This document shows positions 51,297-59,713 of a stretch of 64,000 nt of DNA, one piece after another. Below the pieces are notes generated by a model that was not told the origin of the DNA, ran no database searches, and saw only the letters and a list, made by a program, of their open reading frames with translations. The DNA comes from Rhodopseudomonas infernalis (GTDB lineage: Bacteria; Pseudomonadota; Alphaproteobacteria; Rhizobiales; Xanthobacteraceae), in contig NZ_JAJNAL010000015.1 in NCBI RefSeq assembly GCF_022271405.1, forward strand, positions 1-64,000, written 5' to 3'. A program made the translations under genes and the position numbers. Numbering within the stretch: the first letter of the stretch is position 1; every line of letters begins with the position of its first letter.

Positions 51297-52706
51297 TCAC
51301 AAAGCGGGGTGACGCGCGTGCCAGTCGGTCGCGCGTTGAAATGCATCGCCGGCGGCGACCAGCCGCGCTTCGTCGAAGTGACGGCCGACGAACTGGAATG
51401 CGACCGGCCCGCCGTTCGAAGCGAAACCGCCGGGCAGCGTGATGGTCGGGCTGCCGGTCATGTCGAACGGACAGGTGAAGCGCAGCAGCCCGCCGATCAG
51501 CGACGGGTCCTCGCCGAGCGACGCCATTTTGGCGAGCGTCGGAGCCGCGTAGGCCTGCGCCGGCACGGCGATCAGATCCACCGTCTCGAACAACGCCCGC
51601 AGTGCGCCGCGGAACGCTTCACGGCGCAGCACGATCTTCTGATAGTCGGTGCCTGATTGTTGCAAGCCGAGATCGAGCAGACCGGCGAGGCCGGGGCCGT
51701 ACTCGCCCTTGCGCGCCGGATAGGTCGCTGCATGCGCCACGGCCGCCTCGACGCCGCACAGCGGAAACCAATCGTCGGTCACGGCCTGCGCATCCGGGAA
51801 CGTGATGTCCTTGATGGTCGCGCCGAGATCCTTGGCGACGCGCAGCGCATCGTCGAGCACCTTCACGGCCGCTTCGTCCGTGCCCTGCGTGGTCCAGCGG
51901 CGATCGACGCCGATCACCACGCCCTTGAGGTCGCCGGACAGGCTCGCCGTGTAGTTCGGCACCGACAACGGCACCGCCGTGGTGTCGTTCGGATCGGCGC
52001 CCGCGATCACGCTCAGCATCGCGCCGCAATCCACCGCGCTGCGGGCCATCGGGCCGATGTGATCGAGCGTCGCGGCGAGTTCGTAAGCGCCATAGCGGCT
52101 GACGCGGCCCCAGGTCGGCTTCAGCCCGGTGATGCCATTGGCGGCCGACGGAAACCGGATCGACCCGCCGGTGTCGGTGCCGAGTGAGCCGAAGCACAGG
52201 CCGGCCGCCGTCGCCGAGCCCGATCCGCTCGACGATGCGCCCGACCACAGCTCCTTGTCCCAGGGGTTTTTCGGCGGATCGATGTCGGGGTGATGATCGG
52301 CGTAGGCGCCTTCGGTCTGCTGCAGCTTGCCCAGAATGATCGCGCCGGCCTGTTTGAGGCGAACCACGACGGTCGCGTCCTCACCCGGCATGAAATCGCG
52401 ATGGATCGGCATGCCGTGCGCCGCGGGCATACCCTTGACCCAGCACAGATCCTTGACGGCGATCGGCACGCCGTGCAGCGGCCCCTTCACTTTGCCGGCG
52501 GCGATCTCCTTCTCGGCGACCGCCGCGTCCTGCAGTGCGAGCTCCGGAGACACATGCGCGTAGCTCTTCAGCGCGCCATCGAGCTTGTCGATGCGCTGCA
52601 ACATCGCCTGCGTGACTTCGACCGGGGACAGCTTCTTGCCCTGAATGTTCTGTCCGATCTCGACGAGCCCGCGATAATGAAGATCTGTCGTCCCCAATGC
52701 CTTCAC
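51297..52706 (-). CDS. Amidase (amidase signature family)
   Basis: A 469-residue serine amidase. Lys85 (AVKDLCW), the cis-Ser region GASSSGSG (about Ser159) and nucleophile Ser182 (TDTGGSIRF) complete the triad. It is the first gene of the amide run and a paralogue of 42999-44399. The start is GTG at 52706. An intrinsic terminator about 95 bases upstream lies in its leader and is the likely target of the AmiR antiterminator encoded divergently. Amide specificity is not readable, but the AmiC sensor suggests a short-chain aliphatic amide. Confidence 0.9.
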   Translation of the reverse strand: MKALGTTDLHYRGLVEIGQNIQGKKLSPVEVTQAMLQRIDKLDGALKSYAHVSPELALQDAAVAEKEIAAGKVKGPLHGVPIAVKDLCWVKGMPAAHGMPIHRDFMPGEDATVVVRLKQAGAIILGKLQQTEGAYADHHPDIDPPKNPWDKELWSGASSSGSGSATAAGLCFGSLGTDTGGSIRFPSAANGITGLKPTWGRVSRYGAYELAATLDHIGPMARSAVDCGAMLSVIAGADPNDTTAVPLSVPNYTASLSGDLKGVVIGVDRRWTTQGTDEAAVKVLDDALRVAKDLGATIKDITFPDAQAVTDDWFPLCGVEAAVAHAATYPARKGEYGPGLAGLLDLGLQQSGTDYQKIVLRREAFRGALRALFETVDLIAVPAQAYAAPTLAKMASLGEDPSLIGGLLRFTCPFDMTGSPTITLPGGFASNGGPVAFQFVGRHFDEARLVAAGDAFQRATDWHARHPAL

Positions 52707-53102
52707 TCCCGATGTGCCGTCATCGCCGCGGCGTTCGCCGGGCGTGCAGCCGCGTTCCGGCGACGCGCCTGCGTCGCCAAATTGGTTTCAAGCGACAAAC
52801 GAAAAAAGCCATCCGCTCCTCGAAAGAGGCGCGAATGGCTCGGATGCCGCGGCTATGGTCTATCGCGTAGGTGCTTAGTCGACCGAAACGTTCATGCTTG
52901 AATTCGGACGTCGTCGGCCAAATTCAAACTCGGTTCGAGTGTCACCCGATAACGAAAGTCTAGGTTGGAGAGGTTCGCCATGTCAACGCGTGAGCTTGCA
53001 CAAATCCTGCCCGAGTGCTGCGCAGCAAATCAGCACCGCAGCTCTTGATCAGTTCGCGCGCTTGATGATCTCATGCACGCCTAGCGCGAGCGACCGTCCT
53101 CC
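52707..53102. other. Divergent leader/promoter region between the amide operon and amiC
   Basis: 396 bases. On the minus strand it holds the amidase leader with a strong terminator. The rest must hold the minus-strand promoter and the amiC promoter, but I see no convincing -35/-10 or sigma-54 match. Confidence 0.5.
52802..52840 (-). terminator. Leader terminator of the amide operon, candidate AmiR target
   Basis: On the minus strand a 15-bp stem (AGCCATTCGCGCCTC against GAGGAGCGGATGGCT; one G-T wobble and one mismatch) with a TTTC loop is followed by six Ts. It lies 95 bases upstream of the first amidase start, so it must be read through for expression. A small GGC-AUCCGA-GCC hexaloop hairpin (52837-52848) uses the start of the 5' arm and could be an ANTAR-type competing structure, but it is only three base pairs. 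Confidence 0.8.
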
Positions 53103-54260
53103 ATGTCGAAACCTTCGATCCCGATCGGCATCTTGTCGTCGACGTCCGGCCCGTATCAGGCGATGGGACGTGAGATCCTCAAATCGGCGCTGATGGCGAT
53201 CGACGAGGTCAACGGCAGTTCCGACTTCGATTTCAGCCTCAGGGCGCATGTCCGTGACCCCGGCGGCGTGCTGGGCGCGTATCACACGGCCTGCGACGAC
53301 CTGATTCGCAATGTCGGCGTCGACCACATCATCGGCTGCTACACCTCGGCGGCGCGCAAACAGGTGCTGCCGATCGTCGAGCGCACCGAGCGGCTGCTGT
53401 GGTATCCGGCCCGCTACGAAGGCTTCGAGTGCTCCGACAACGTGATGTATGTCGGCGCCTCGCCGAACCACAACGTCGTGCCGCTGGTGCGCTACGTGCT
53501 GGACAGTCTTTCGCCGCAGCTGTTCTGCGTCGGCTCCAACTACATCTGGACCTGGGAGACCAATCGCGTGACCCGCGAGCTGGTGACCGCCTCCGACGGC
53601 CGCATCGTGGCGGAGCGGCTGCTCGAACTCGGCGAAAGCCGGGTCGAGCACATCGTCGACGAGATCGTTCGCAAGCGTCCGCCGATCGTGTTCAACACGC
53701 TGGTCGGCAGTTCGAGTTATGATTTCATCCGGGCCTTCCACTCCGCCACACAGGGCCTGAACATCCCGATGCTGAGCTGCAGCCTGTGCGAGCCCGAGTT
53801 GAAGATCGTCGGCGCGGCCGGAGCCGGCTGCATCACCTCGTCGGCCTATTTCGAGAGTATCCGCCTGCCGGAAAACCGCGCCTTCGTGGCACGCTGGAAG
53901 GCGCGCTATGGCGACGACAGCAGCCCGTCGGTGGACGGGCAGTCGGCCTATGTGGCGGTGTTCCTGCTGGCGCGGGCGATCCAGCGCGCCGGCACCTGCA
54001 ACGTCAACGACGTCCGCCGCGCCGCCGCCGGTTATCGCTACGACTCGCCACAAGGTCCGGTGTGGATCGACGGCGATAACAATCACTGCGTCCTTACGCC
54101 ACGTCTGGCGGTGTCCAACGCCATCGGGCAGTTCGATATCTTCTGGGAAGCGGACGCTCCCGTGAAGCCGGACCCTTATTTGTCGCAACTCGATGTCGCG
54201 GTCCGACCGTCGAAAGACGGGCGGATTCCCAATGCGCCTCACCTGAGGATCGTCAAATGA
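53103..54260 (+). CDS. amiC: Aliphatic amide sensor, AmiC type
   Basis: A 385-residue cytoplasmic binding protein of the same length as Pseudomonas AmiC, with no signal peptide. IGILSSTSGPYQAMGREI opens lobe 1. LWYPARYEGFECSDNVMYVGA is the amide-pocket hallmark and FCVGSNYIWTWETNRV a second AmiC motif. In the model system AmiC holds AmiR inactive until an amide such as acetamide binds. Its ATGA overlaps the amiR start. It is divergent from the amide operon. The ribosome site is weak. Confidence 0.95.
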   Translation: MSKPSIPIGILSSTSGPYQAMGREILKSALMAIDEVNGSSDFDFSLRAHVRDPGGVLGAYHTACDDLIRNVGVDHIIGCYTSAARKQVLPIVERTERLLWYPARYEGFECSDNVMYVGASPNHNVVPLVRYVLDSLSPQLFCVGSNYIWTWETNRVTRELVTASDGRIVAERLLELGESRVEHIVDEIVRKRPPIVFNTLVGSSSYDFIRAFHSATQGLNIPMLSCSLCEPELKIVGAAGAGCITSSAYFESIRLPENRAFVARWKARYGDDSSPSVDGQSAYVAVFLLARAIQRAGTCNVNDVRRAAAGYRYDSPQGPVWIDGDNNHCVLTPRLAVSNAIGQFDIFWEADAPVKPDPYLSQLDVAVRPSKDGRIPNAPHLRIVK

Positions 54261-54844
54261 GCAAGCCGTCATCGTTTTCCCTGCGCGGCCGCAAGGCCCT
54301 GCTCGCCGTCAAGGACGAGCGCGATGCCTCGATCGTCCGGCGTCAGTTCGATCGCCTCGGCATCGAGATGGTCAGCTGGGTGCCGGGCGAAGCACCGTGT
54401 TGCGCTCCCGACATCGTGCTGATCGACGACGACTACCTGCCGATCGCCGGCGCCGAGGATCGGCCGCTGCCGGAGGGATGCGCCGTCATCGTCCTGCTCG
54501 GCACCGAGACGCCGAGCCGGCTCAAGCTGGTGCTCGATCTCGATCCCACGTCGTTCCTGGTCAAGCCGCTGCGCTCCGCCGGCATCTACGCGGCCGTGGT
54601 GATGGCGCTCGAGCGCGTCGCGCGCACCACCGAGCTGAAGCAGCAGCTCAGCAAGATGGACGCCCGTATGCGCGCACGGCGGGTGGTGCTGGCAGCGCTG
54701 GTTCAGCTGATGCATGCGCAGGGCCTGCCGGAGCCGGCGGCCTTCGCGCTGCTGCGACGGATGGCGATGGAGCAGCGCAAGACCATCGAGCAGCTCGCGG
54801 CCGAATTGGTCGCGCAGGACCCGCTCGCCCGCGCGACCGGGTAG
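54257..54844 (+). CDS. amiR: Transcription antiterminator AmiR (ANTAR domain)
   Basis: A 195-residue protein. The N-terminal half is a pseudo-receiver domain that lacks the usual phosphorylation pocket (ALLAVKDERDAS, IVLIDDDYL), followed by a coiled coil (about 122-140). The C-terminal ANTAR domain ends the protein (about 135-190), which binds nascent RNA hairpins and prevents termination. The four-base ATGA overlap with amiC implies coupled synthesis of the AmiC-AmiR complex. Its likely target is the leader terminator at 52802-52840. Confidence 0.93.
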   Translation: MSKPSSFSLRGRKALLAVKDERDASIVRRQFDRLGIEMVSWVPGEAPCCAPDIVLIDDDYLPIAGAEDRPLPEGCAVIVLLGTETPSRLKLVLDLDPTSFLVKPLRSAGIYAAVVMALERVARTTELKQQLSKMDARMRARRVVLAALVQLMHAQGLPEPAAFALLRRMAMEQRKTIEQLAAELVAQDPLARATG

Positions 54845-54856
54845 CGCGGCGCGCAG

Positions 54857-55630
54857 CTACGTGCCTAGCACGATCCACGCCGGCGCATGGTCGCTCGCCT
54901 CTTCCGCAGCGCGGACCTTGCGGTCGACGCCCGCACGCTTCAGCCGCCCGGCCAGCGTCGGATCGAGCAGCAGATGATCGAGCCGCAATCCCTTGTCCTG
55001 CTCGAAGCGATTGCGCCAATAGGTCCAGAACGTATAGGGCGCATCGTCCGGATGCAGCGCCCGCAGAGCGTCGGTCCAGCCCTGCTTCAGCAGCGCCGCG
55101 AACAGCGCGCGCGCTTCCGGCTGCAGCAGCGCATCCTTGGTCCACGATTTGGTCGGATAGATATCGGTCGGCGTCGGCACCACGTTGTAGTCGCCGGCCA
55201 GCACCACGGGTGCGCCGCTCTTCATCAGCGTGGCGGCGTGGCGATTGAGCCGCTTCAACCAGGCCAGCTTGGCGTCGAATTTCGGCCCCGGCTGCGGATT
55301 GCCGTTCGGCGCATACAGCGACGCGATGATGATGCCGGACACCGCGGCTTCGAGGTAGCGTGCATCGCTGTCCTTCGGATCGCCCGGCAGCCGCTTCCGC
55401 GTCACCACGATCTCGGCCTTGCGGGCCAGAATGGCGACGCCGTTCCAGCTCTTCTGCCCGACCCAGGCGGCCGAATACCCGGCCCTGCGCAGCGCCTCTT
55501 CGGGAAAGTCCGCCTGCGCCGCCTTGAGCTCCTGCAGGCAGACGATGTCCGGCTTGGCCGCACGCAGCCACGCCAGCAGATTGGGCAGCCGCTTGTTGAC
55601 GTTGTTGATGTTGAAGGTCGCGATCTTCAC
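54857..55630 (-). CDS. xthA: Exodeoxyribonuclease III
   Basis: A 257-residue exonuclease III/AP endonuclease of base-excision repair. KIATFNINNVNKRLPNLLAWL, DIVCLQELKA (catalytic Glu), YAPNGNP, LAGDYNVVPTPTDIY (Asp, Asn) and the C-terminal SDHAPAW (catalytic Asp-His) are all present. The start is GTG at 55630 at the canonical family N-terminus. It converges on amiR. Confidence 0.95.
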   Translation of the reverse strand: MKIATFNINNVNKRLPNLLAWLRAAKPDIVCLQELKAAQADFPEEALRRAGYSAAWVGQKSWNGVAILARKAEIVVTRKRLPGDPKDSDARYLEAAVSGIIIASLYAPNGNPQPGPKFDAKLAWLKRLNRHAATLMKSGAPVVLAGDYNVVPTPTDIYPTKSWTKDALLQPEARALFAALLKQGWTDALRALHPDDAPYTFWTYWRNRFEQDKGLRLDHLLLDPTLAGRLKRAGVDRKVRAAEEASDHAPAWIVLGT

Positions 55631-55726
55631 GCCAGCCCTTTTCGACGGACGCGCGTATGCGGCGCGTGCCGTCAATCGCGGCGAGCCGCTCGAAGTTCCA
55701 TCGGCCGTGACGGCGAGAGCGCCGGG

Positions 55727-57166
55727 CTAGCCGGAGAACTGGCTGACGTATTTGAGCGACTGGAAATCCTGCAGGCCTTCGATGCCGCCTTCGCTGCCGA
55801 CGCCGCTGTCCTTGTAGCCGCCGAACGGCGTTTCCGGCAGCGAGGCCTGCCAGTGATTGATGATGACGTTGCCGGCCGCAATGCCGTCGGCCATCGCGGC
55901 CGCGTTGCGCAGGTCGTTGGTCATCACATAGGAGGCCAGGCCGAACGGCAGCCGGTTGGCGAGCGCGATGGCTTCATCCCTGGTCCGGAACGACGCCGTG
56001 GCCGCCAGCGGGCCGAACGGCTCGACATTGGAGGCCATGCAGTCCTGATCGACCTGCGTCAGCACGGTCGGCCGGAAGAAGAAGCCACGCTCTGCGCAGC
56101 GCACGCCGCCAGCGGACACGGCAATGCTGCGCGATCGCGCATCGTCGACGAAGCGCTCGATCGCCTCGACCCGCCGCGCATTCGCCAGCGGTCCCATCCT
56201 GGTGGCCGCATCGAAGCCGTCACCCACGGCCAAGCCGTTGGCGAGCTCCGACAGCTTCGCGGCGAAGCGGTCGTGGATCGACTCGTGCACGAAGAAGCGT
56301 GTCGGCGAGGTGCAGACCTGACCGGAATTGCGGAACTTCGCCGCCACCGCCGAGACCGCGGCGGCTTCCGGATCGACATCGCCGAAGATGACCACCGGCG
56401 CATGGCCGCCGAGTTCGAGTGTCATCCGCTTCATCGTCTGCACGGCCAGCGCGCCGAGCTGCTTGCCGATCGCGGTCGAGCCGGTGAACGTGATGCCGCG
56501 AATGATCGGCGAGCCGACCAGGGCATCCGAAATCATCGCCGGCTGGCCGAACACCACGTTCAGCACGCCGGCCGGCAGTCCGGCTTCCTGCAACAGCTCG
56601 GCGATGGCCAGAGCGGTCGCCGGGGTTTCTTCCGAGGGCTTGATGATCACCGAGCAGCCGGCCGCGAGCGCGCTGCTGATCTTGCGGGCGGGCGTGATCG
56701 CAGGCGCATTCCACGGCGCGAACGCCGCAATCGGGCCGAGCGGCTCGCGCACCGCAATCTGCTGGATGGCCGGATTGCGCGACGGGATCACCCGCCCGTA
56801 GGCGCGACGGCCTTCCTCGGCATTCCAGGCGAAGATGCCGGCCGCGGTCTCGACTTCCACCCGCGATTCAGCCATCGGCTTGCCGAGCTCGAGCGTGATC
56901 AGACTGGCGATGGCCTCGCGGCGATCCAGGATCAGCGTCGCGGCGCGCTGCAAAATCCGGCCGCGGTCGACCGCGGACATCTTGCGCCAGACCTCGTGTC
57001 CACGCGCCGAGGCGGCAAGCGCCTCGTCGAGATCGGCCGCACGCGCATGCGGCAGTTCGCCGAGCACTGCGCCGGTCGCGGGATTCAACACCGGCTCGGC
57101 GTTGCGCCCGGCAGCATCCAGCCATCGACCGTCGATCAGCAGGCGCAACGCAGGATAATCGATCAC
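55727..57166 (-). CDS. Aldehyde dehydrogenase (NAD-dependent)
   Basis: A 479-residue ALDH superfamily enzyme. Asn153 in FAPWNAPAI, Glu251 in LELGGHAP and nucleophile Cys285 in GQVCTSPTR are at the expected places, and FTGSTAIGK is the cofactor loop. It oxidises an aldehyde to the acid; the succinate-semialdehyde/betaine-type fold is the nearest look. The GTG at 57166 follows AAGGGAGA. It is last in the LysR-linked catabolic run and separated from the binding-protein gene by 72 bases. Confidence 0.93.
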   Translation of the reverse strand: MIDYPALRLLIDGRWLDAAGRNAEPVLNPATGAVLGELPHARAADLDEALAASARGHEVWRKMSAVDRGRILQRAATLILDRREAIASLITLELGKPMAESRVEVETAAGIFAWNAEEGRRAYGRVIPSRNPAIQQIAVREPLGPIAAFAPWNAPAITPARKISSALAAGCSVIIKPSEETPATALAIAELLQEAGLPAGVLNVVFGQPAMISDALVGSPIIRGITFTGSTAIGKQLGALAVQTMKRMTLELGGHAPVVIFGDVDPEAAAVSAVAAKFRNSGQVCTSPTRFFVHESIHDRFAAKLSELANGLAVGDGFDAATRMGPLANARRVEAIERFVDDARSRSIAVSAGGVRCAERGFFFRPTVLTQVDQDCMASNVEPFGPLAATASFRTRDEAIALANRLPFGLASYVMTNDLRNAAAMADGIAAGNVIINHWQASLPETPFGGYKDSGVGSEGGIEGLQDFQSLKYVSQFSG

Positions 57167-57238
57167 GGTCCGTCTCCCTTGTCCGGCGGGCGCGCCGATC
57201 CGCGCCCGCCGGTCTGTCACGTCAATGGCGCAGAGCGG

Positions 57239-58453
57239 TTACTTCGCCGCATTCACCAGCGGGCAATTGCCATCCTTGAGCGGACGGAACGCCTGGTCGC
57301 CCGGAACCGTGGAGAGGATCTTGTAGTAATCCCACGGATACTTCGACTCGGAAGGCTGCTTCACCTGCAGCAGATACATGTCGCGGATGACACGCCCGTC
57401 CTCGCGGATGCTGGCGTTGGTGGTGTAGAAATCGTTGATCGGCATCTTCTTCATCTCGGCGACCACCACCGAGCCGGCATCGCTCTTGGTGGCGTCGACA
57501 GCCTTCAAATAATGCGTCACCGCGCCATACACCGCGGCCTGCAGGCTACCCGGCGCCTTGCCGCCGAACCGCGCCATGAAGCGCTTGCTCCATTCCCGGG
57601 TCTTGTCGTTCGCGTCCCAATAGAAGCTGTCGGCGAAGATCAGGCCCTTGGCGCTATTGAGGCCGAGCGCATGGATGTCCGGGAGATTGACCAGCAAGGC
57701 GGCGATGCTCTGGCCGCCCGATGTCAGGCCGAACTCGTTGGCCTGCTTCAGCGCCGTCATCATGTCGGCGCCGGCGTTGGCGAGACCGATCACCTGCGCC
57801 TTGGAGGCCTGCGCCTGCAGCAGATAGGAGGAGAAGTCCGACGAATTGAGCGGATGCTTCGACGAGCCGAGCACGGTGCCGCCGTTGGCGAGGATCACCT
57901 TGCTGGCTTCGGCTTCGAGCGCCTGGCCGAAGCTGTAGTCGGCCGTGAGGAAATACCAGCTCTTGAGGCCCTTCTTCACCAGCGGCGCGGTCGCGACGTT
58001 CGCCAGCGCATAGTTGTCGTAGGCCCAGTGCACGCCGACCGGCGAGCACGCCTTGCCAGTGAGATCCGGGGTGCCGGGGCCGGTCGCGAGGAATGCCTTG
58101 TCCTTGTCGCGCGACAATTGCTGCACGGCGAGCGCCACACCCGACGACACCACCTCGGTGATGGTGTCGACACCCTCGGTGTCGTACCATTTGCGCGCCA
58201 GCGCGAGGCCGATATCAGCCTTGTTCTGGTGGTCGGCCGAGATCACCTCGACCGGCATGCCGGCGGCCTTGCCGCCGAAATCCTCGACCGCCATCTTGGC
58301 GGCCAGCACCGAGCCGGCGCCGACGTTATCGGCGTAGGGCCCTGACATATCGGTGAGCACGCCGATCTTTACGGTGCCGTTGGAGATTTCGGCCGAGGCC
58401 GACGCCACCGACATCAACACGGCGGCGGTCGCCAGACAGGTTTGCAGCTTCAC
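57239..58453 (-). CDS. ABC transporter substrate-binding protein (Peripla_BP_6)
   Basis: A 404-residue periplasmic binding protein. The signal peptide ends near ASASAEIS (residue 22), and VKIGVLTDMSGPYADNVGAG opens lobe 1. WYFLTADYSFGQALEAEASK is a lobe-linking motif common in aromatic/organic acid binders of this order. The start is GTG with GGGAGG upstream. No permease or ATPase lies nearby. Context suggests it captures the substrate of the adjacent hydrolase and CoA-ligase genes. Confidence 0.9.
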   Translation of the reverse strand: MKLQTCLATAAVLMSVASASAEISNGTVKIGVLTDMSGPYADNVGAGSVLAAKMAVEDFGGKAAGMPVEVISADHQNKADIGLALARKWYDTEGVDTITEVVSSGVALAVQQLSRDKDKAFLATGPGTPDLTGKACSPVGVHWAYDNYALANVATAPLVKKGLKSWYFLTADYSFGQALEAEASKVILANGGTVLGSSKHPLNSSDFSSYLLQAQASKAQVIGLANAGADMMTALKQANEFGLTSGGQSIAALLVNLPDIHALGLNSAKGLIFADSFYWDANDKTREWSKRFMARFGGKAPGSLQAAVYGAVTHYLKAVDATKSDAGSVVVAEMKKMPINDFYTTNASIREDGRVIRDMYLLQVKQPSESKYPWDYYKILSTVPGDQAFRPLKDGNCPLVNAAK

Positions 58454-58505
58454 GATTTCAATCCTCCCTTGTGTTTTATGAGCCGGCGCGAAAGCCGCCT
58501 GCCGC

Positions 58506-59348
58506 TTACTTGATGGCCGCGAGCACCGGCAGCAGATGGCCGAGAAAGGCCTCGGGATCTTCGCTCATCGGAAAATGGCCGAGGCCCTTCATGATCGCCA
58601 CGCTGCTGCCCGTAATGCTGCGCGCGACCGCCAGCGTCTCTTCCGGCGTGCACGAGTAGTCGTACTCGCCGGACAGCAGGAACAGCGGGCACTTCGTGGT
58701 GTCGATCTGCGCGACGCGGTCGCGGATGTCACCGTCCTGCTTGTAGAAATACAGGTCGCCCTTGAACACGCCGGGGCCGCCCTGCATGTAGTGCCACAGC
58801 GTTTCCCAGCGCTCCTTGTCGGGCGCGTCCGGGCCGACCAGGCCCGACACGATCGCGGCGCAGACTTCGCCGCCGTGCACGTCCGGCCGATGCAGGAAGC
58901 TCAGATCGTAATACGGATCGACATGCGCACCGGCCTGCAGGCCGATGATGGCGCGGAAGCGTTCGGGATGCTCGAGCGCGAGATGCAGGACGATCCGGCC
59001 GCCGATCGAGCAGCCCATCACGATCGGACGATCGAGCTCCAGCGCCGTCATGATCTCGAGGATCATGGTGGTGTATTGCGCCGAGCTGAGTTGATACTCT
59101 TCGTTGTGCCAGCCGGCGGGCGGCGACGACTTGCCGTGCCAGGGCATGTCGAAGGCAATGACACGATGCGTCGCGGTGACCCGGGCATCGTTCATCAGGC
59201 CGCGATACTGCCTGCCGTCGGCGCCCGCCGTGTGCAGGCAGAGCAGCGGCGTGCCGGAGCCGGCCTCTTCCACATAAATGCGGTGCGGCCGACCAAACAG
59301 GTCGAGATTGAGATAGCGCCCGATGACGGGCTCGAACGAGGCGGTCAT
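58506..59348 (-). CDS. Alpha/beta hydrolase
   Basis: A 280-residue alpha/beta hydrolase. The nucleophile elbow is MGCSIGGR (Ser114), the acid lies in SGEYDYSC, and the histidine in GLGHFPMSEDP. LHTAGADGRQYRG is the HGGG-like oxyanion region. No signal peptide is present. The ATG at 59348 overlaps the stop of the upstream gene (ATGA). It may cleave an ester or C-C bond of a catabolic intermediate; substrate unknown. Confidence 0.9.
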   Translation of the reverse strand: MTASFEPVIGRYLNLDLFGRPHRIYVEEAGSGTPLLCLHTAGADGRQYRGLMNDARVTATHRVIAFDMPWHGKSSPPAGWHNEEYQLSSAQYTTMILEIMTALELDRPIVMGCSIGGRIVLHLALEHPERFRAIIGLQAGAHVDPYYDLSFLHRPDVHGGEVCAAIVSGLVGPDAPDKERWETLWHYMQGGPGVFKGDLYFYKQDGDIRDRVAQIDTTKCPLFLLSGEYDYSCTPEETLAVARSITGSSVAIMKGLGHFPMSEDPEAFLGHLLPVLAAIK

Positions 59349-59713
59349 GCCGAGGCTCCCGTCGCACGTAGTTTCGCCAGCGCTTCCTTGAAGTAGCGCA
59401 GATTGGCCATGAAGATCTGCAGATTGCCCTCGGCCTTCAGGGTGCGCCGCTTGATCAGCGCCATCAGGTCGTGCGAGCCCGGCCGCGGCTTCGCGGCCCA
59501 GAACTGCGCCCATTCCTCCTCGGACGCGCGCAGCGCGAACGACCACGACGGCATCACGAACGGGCCGCGTGTCACCGACACGATGCGGCCTTCGGCGATC
59601 GTCACCAGCCAATCGGTCGGTCCGACCGCGAGCAGCAGCGTGGTCGACAGAAAGCGTCCACGCTTCACCAGCATCTCGTCCGCATTGACCCTGGATGTCA
59701 GGCTTTCGATCAT
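59345..59713 (-). CDS. Small SCP2/sterol-carrier-like protein of unknown function
   Basis: A 122-residue protein. The central LLLAVGPTDWLVTIAEGRIV and the C-terminal LIKRRTLKAEGNLQIFMANL resemble the SCP2-type lipid-binding fold in loose pattern. It lies between the CoA-synthetase gene, whose stop codon overlaps its start, and the hydrolase gene, whose start overlaps its stop. Tight coupling suggests an accessory role, perhaps binding an acyl-CoA intermediate. Confidence 0.6.
   Translation of the reverse strand: MIESLTSRVNADEMLVKRGRFLSTTLLLAVGPTDWLVTIAEGRIVSVTRGPFVMPSWSFALRASEEEWAQFWAAKPRPGSHDLMALIKRRTLKAEGNLQIFMANLRYFKEALAKLRATGASA

Noticed and set aside
54887-58345. 1152-residue open frame on the plus strand opposite xthA, aldehyde dehydrogenase and the solute-binding gene
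   Set aside because: It crosses three well-supported minus-strand genes and shows no motif; it is a GC-driven shadow.
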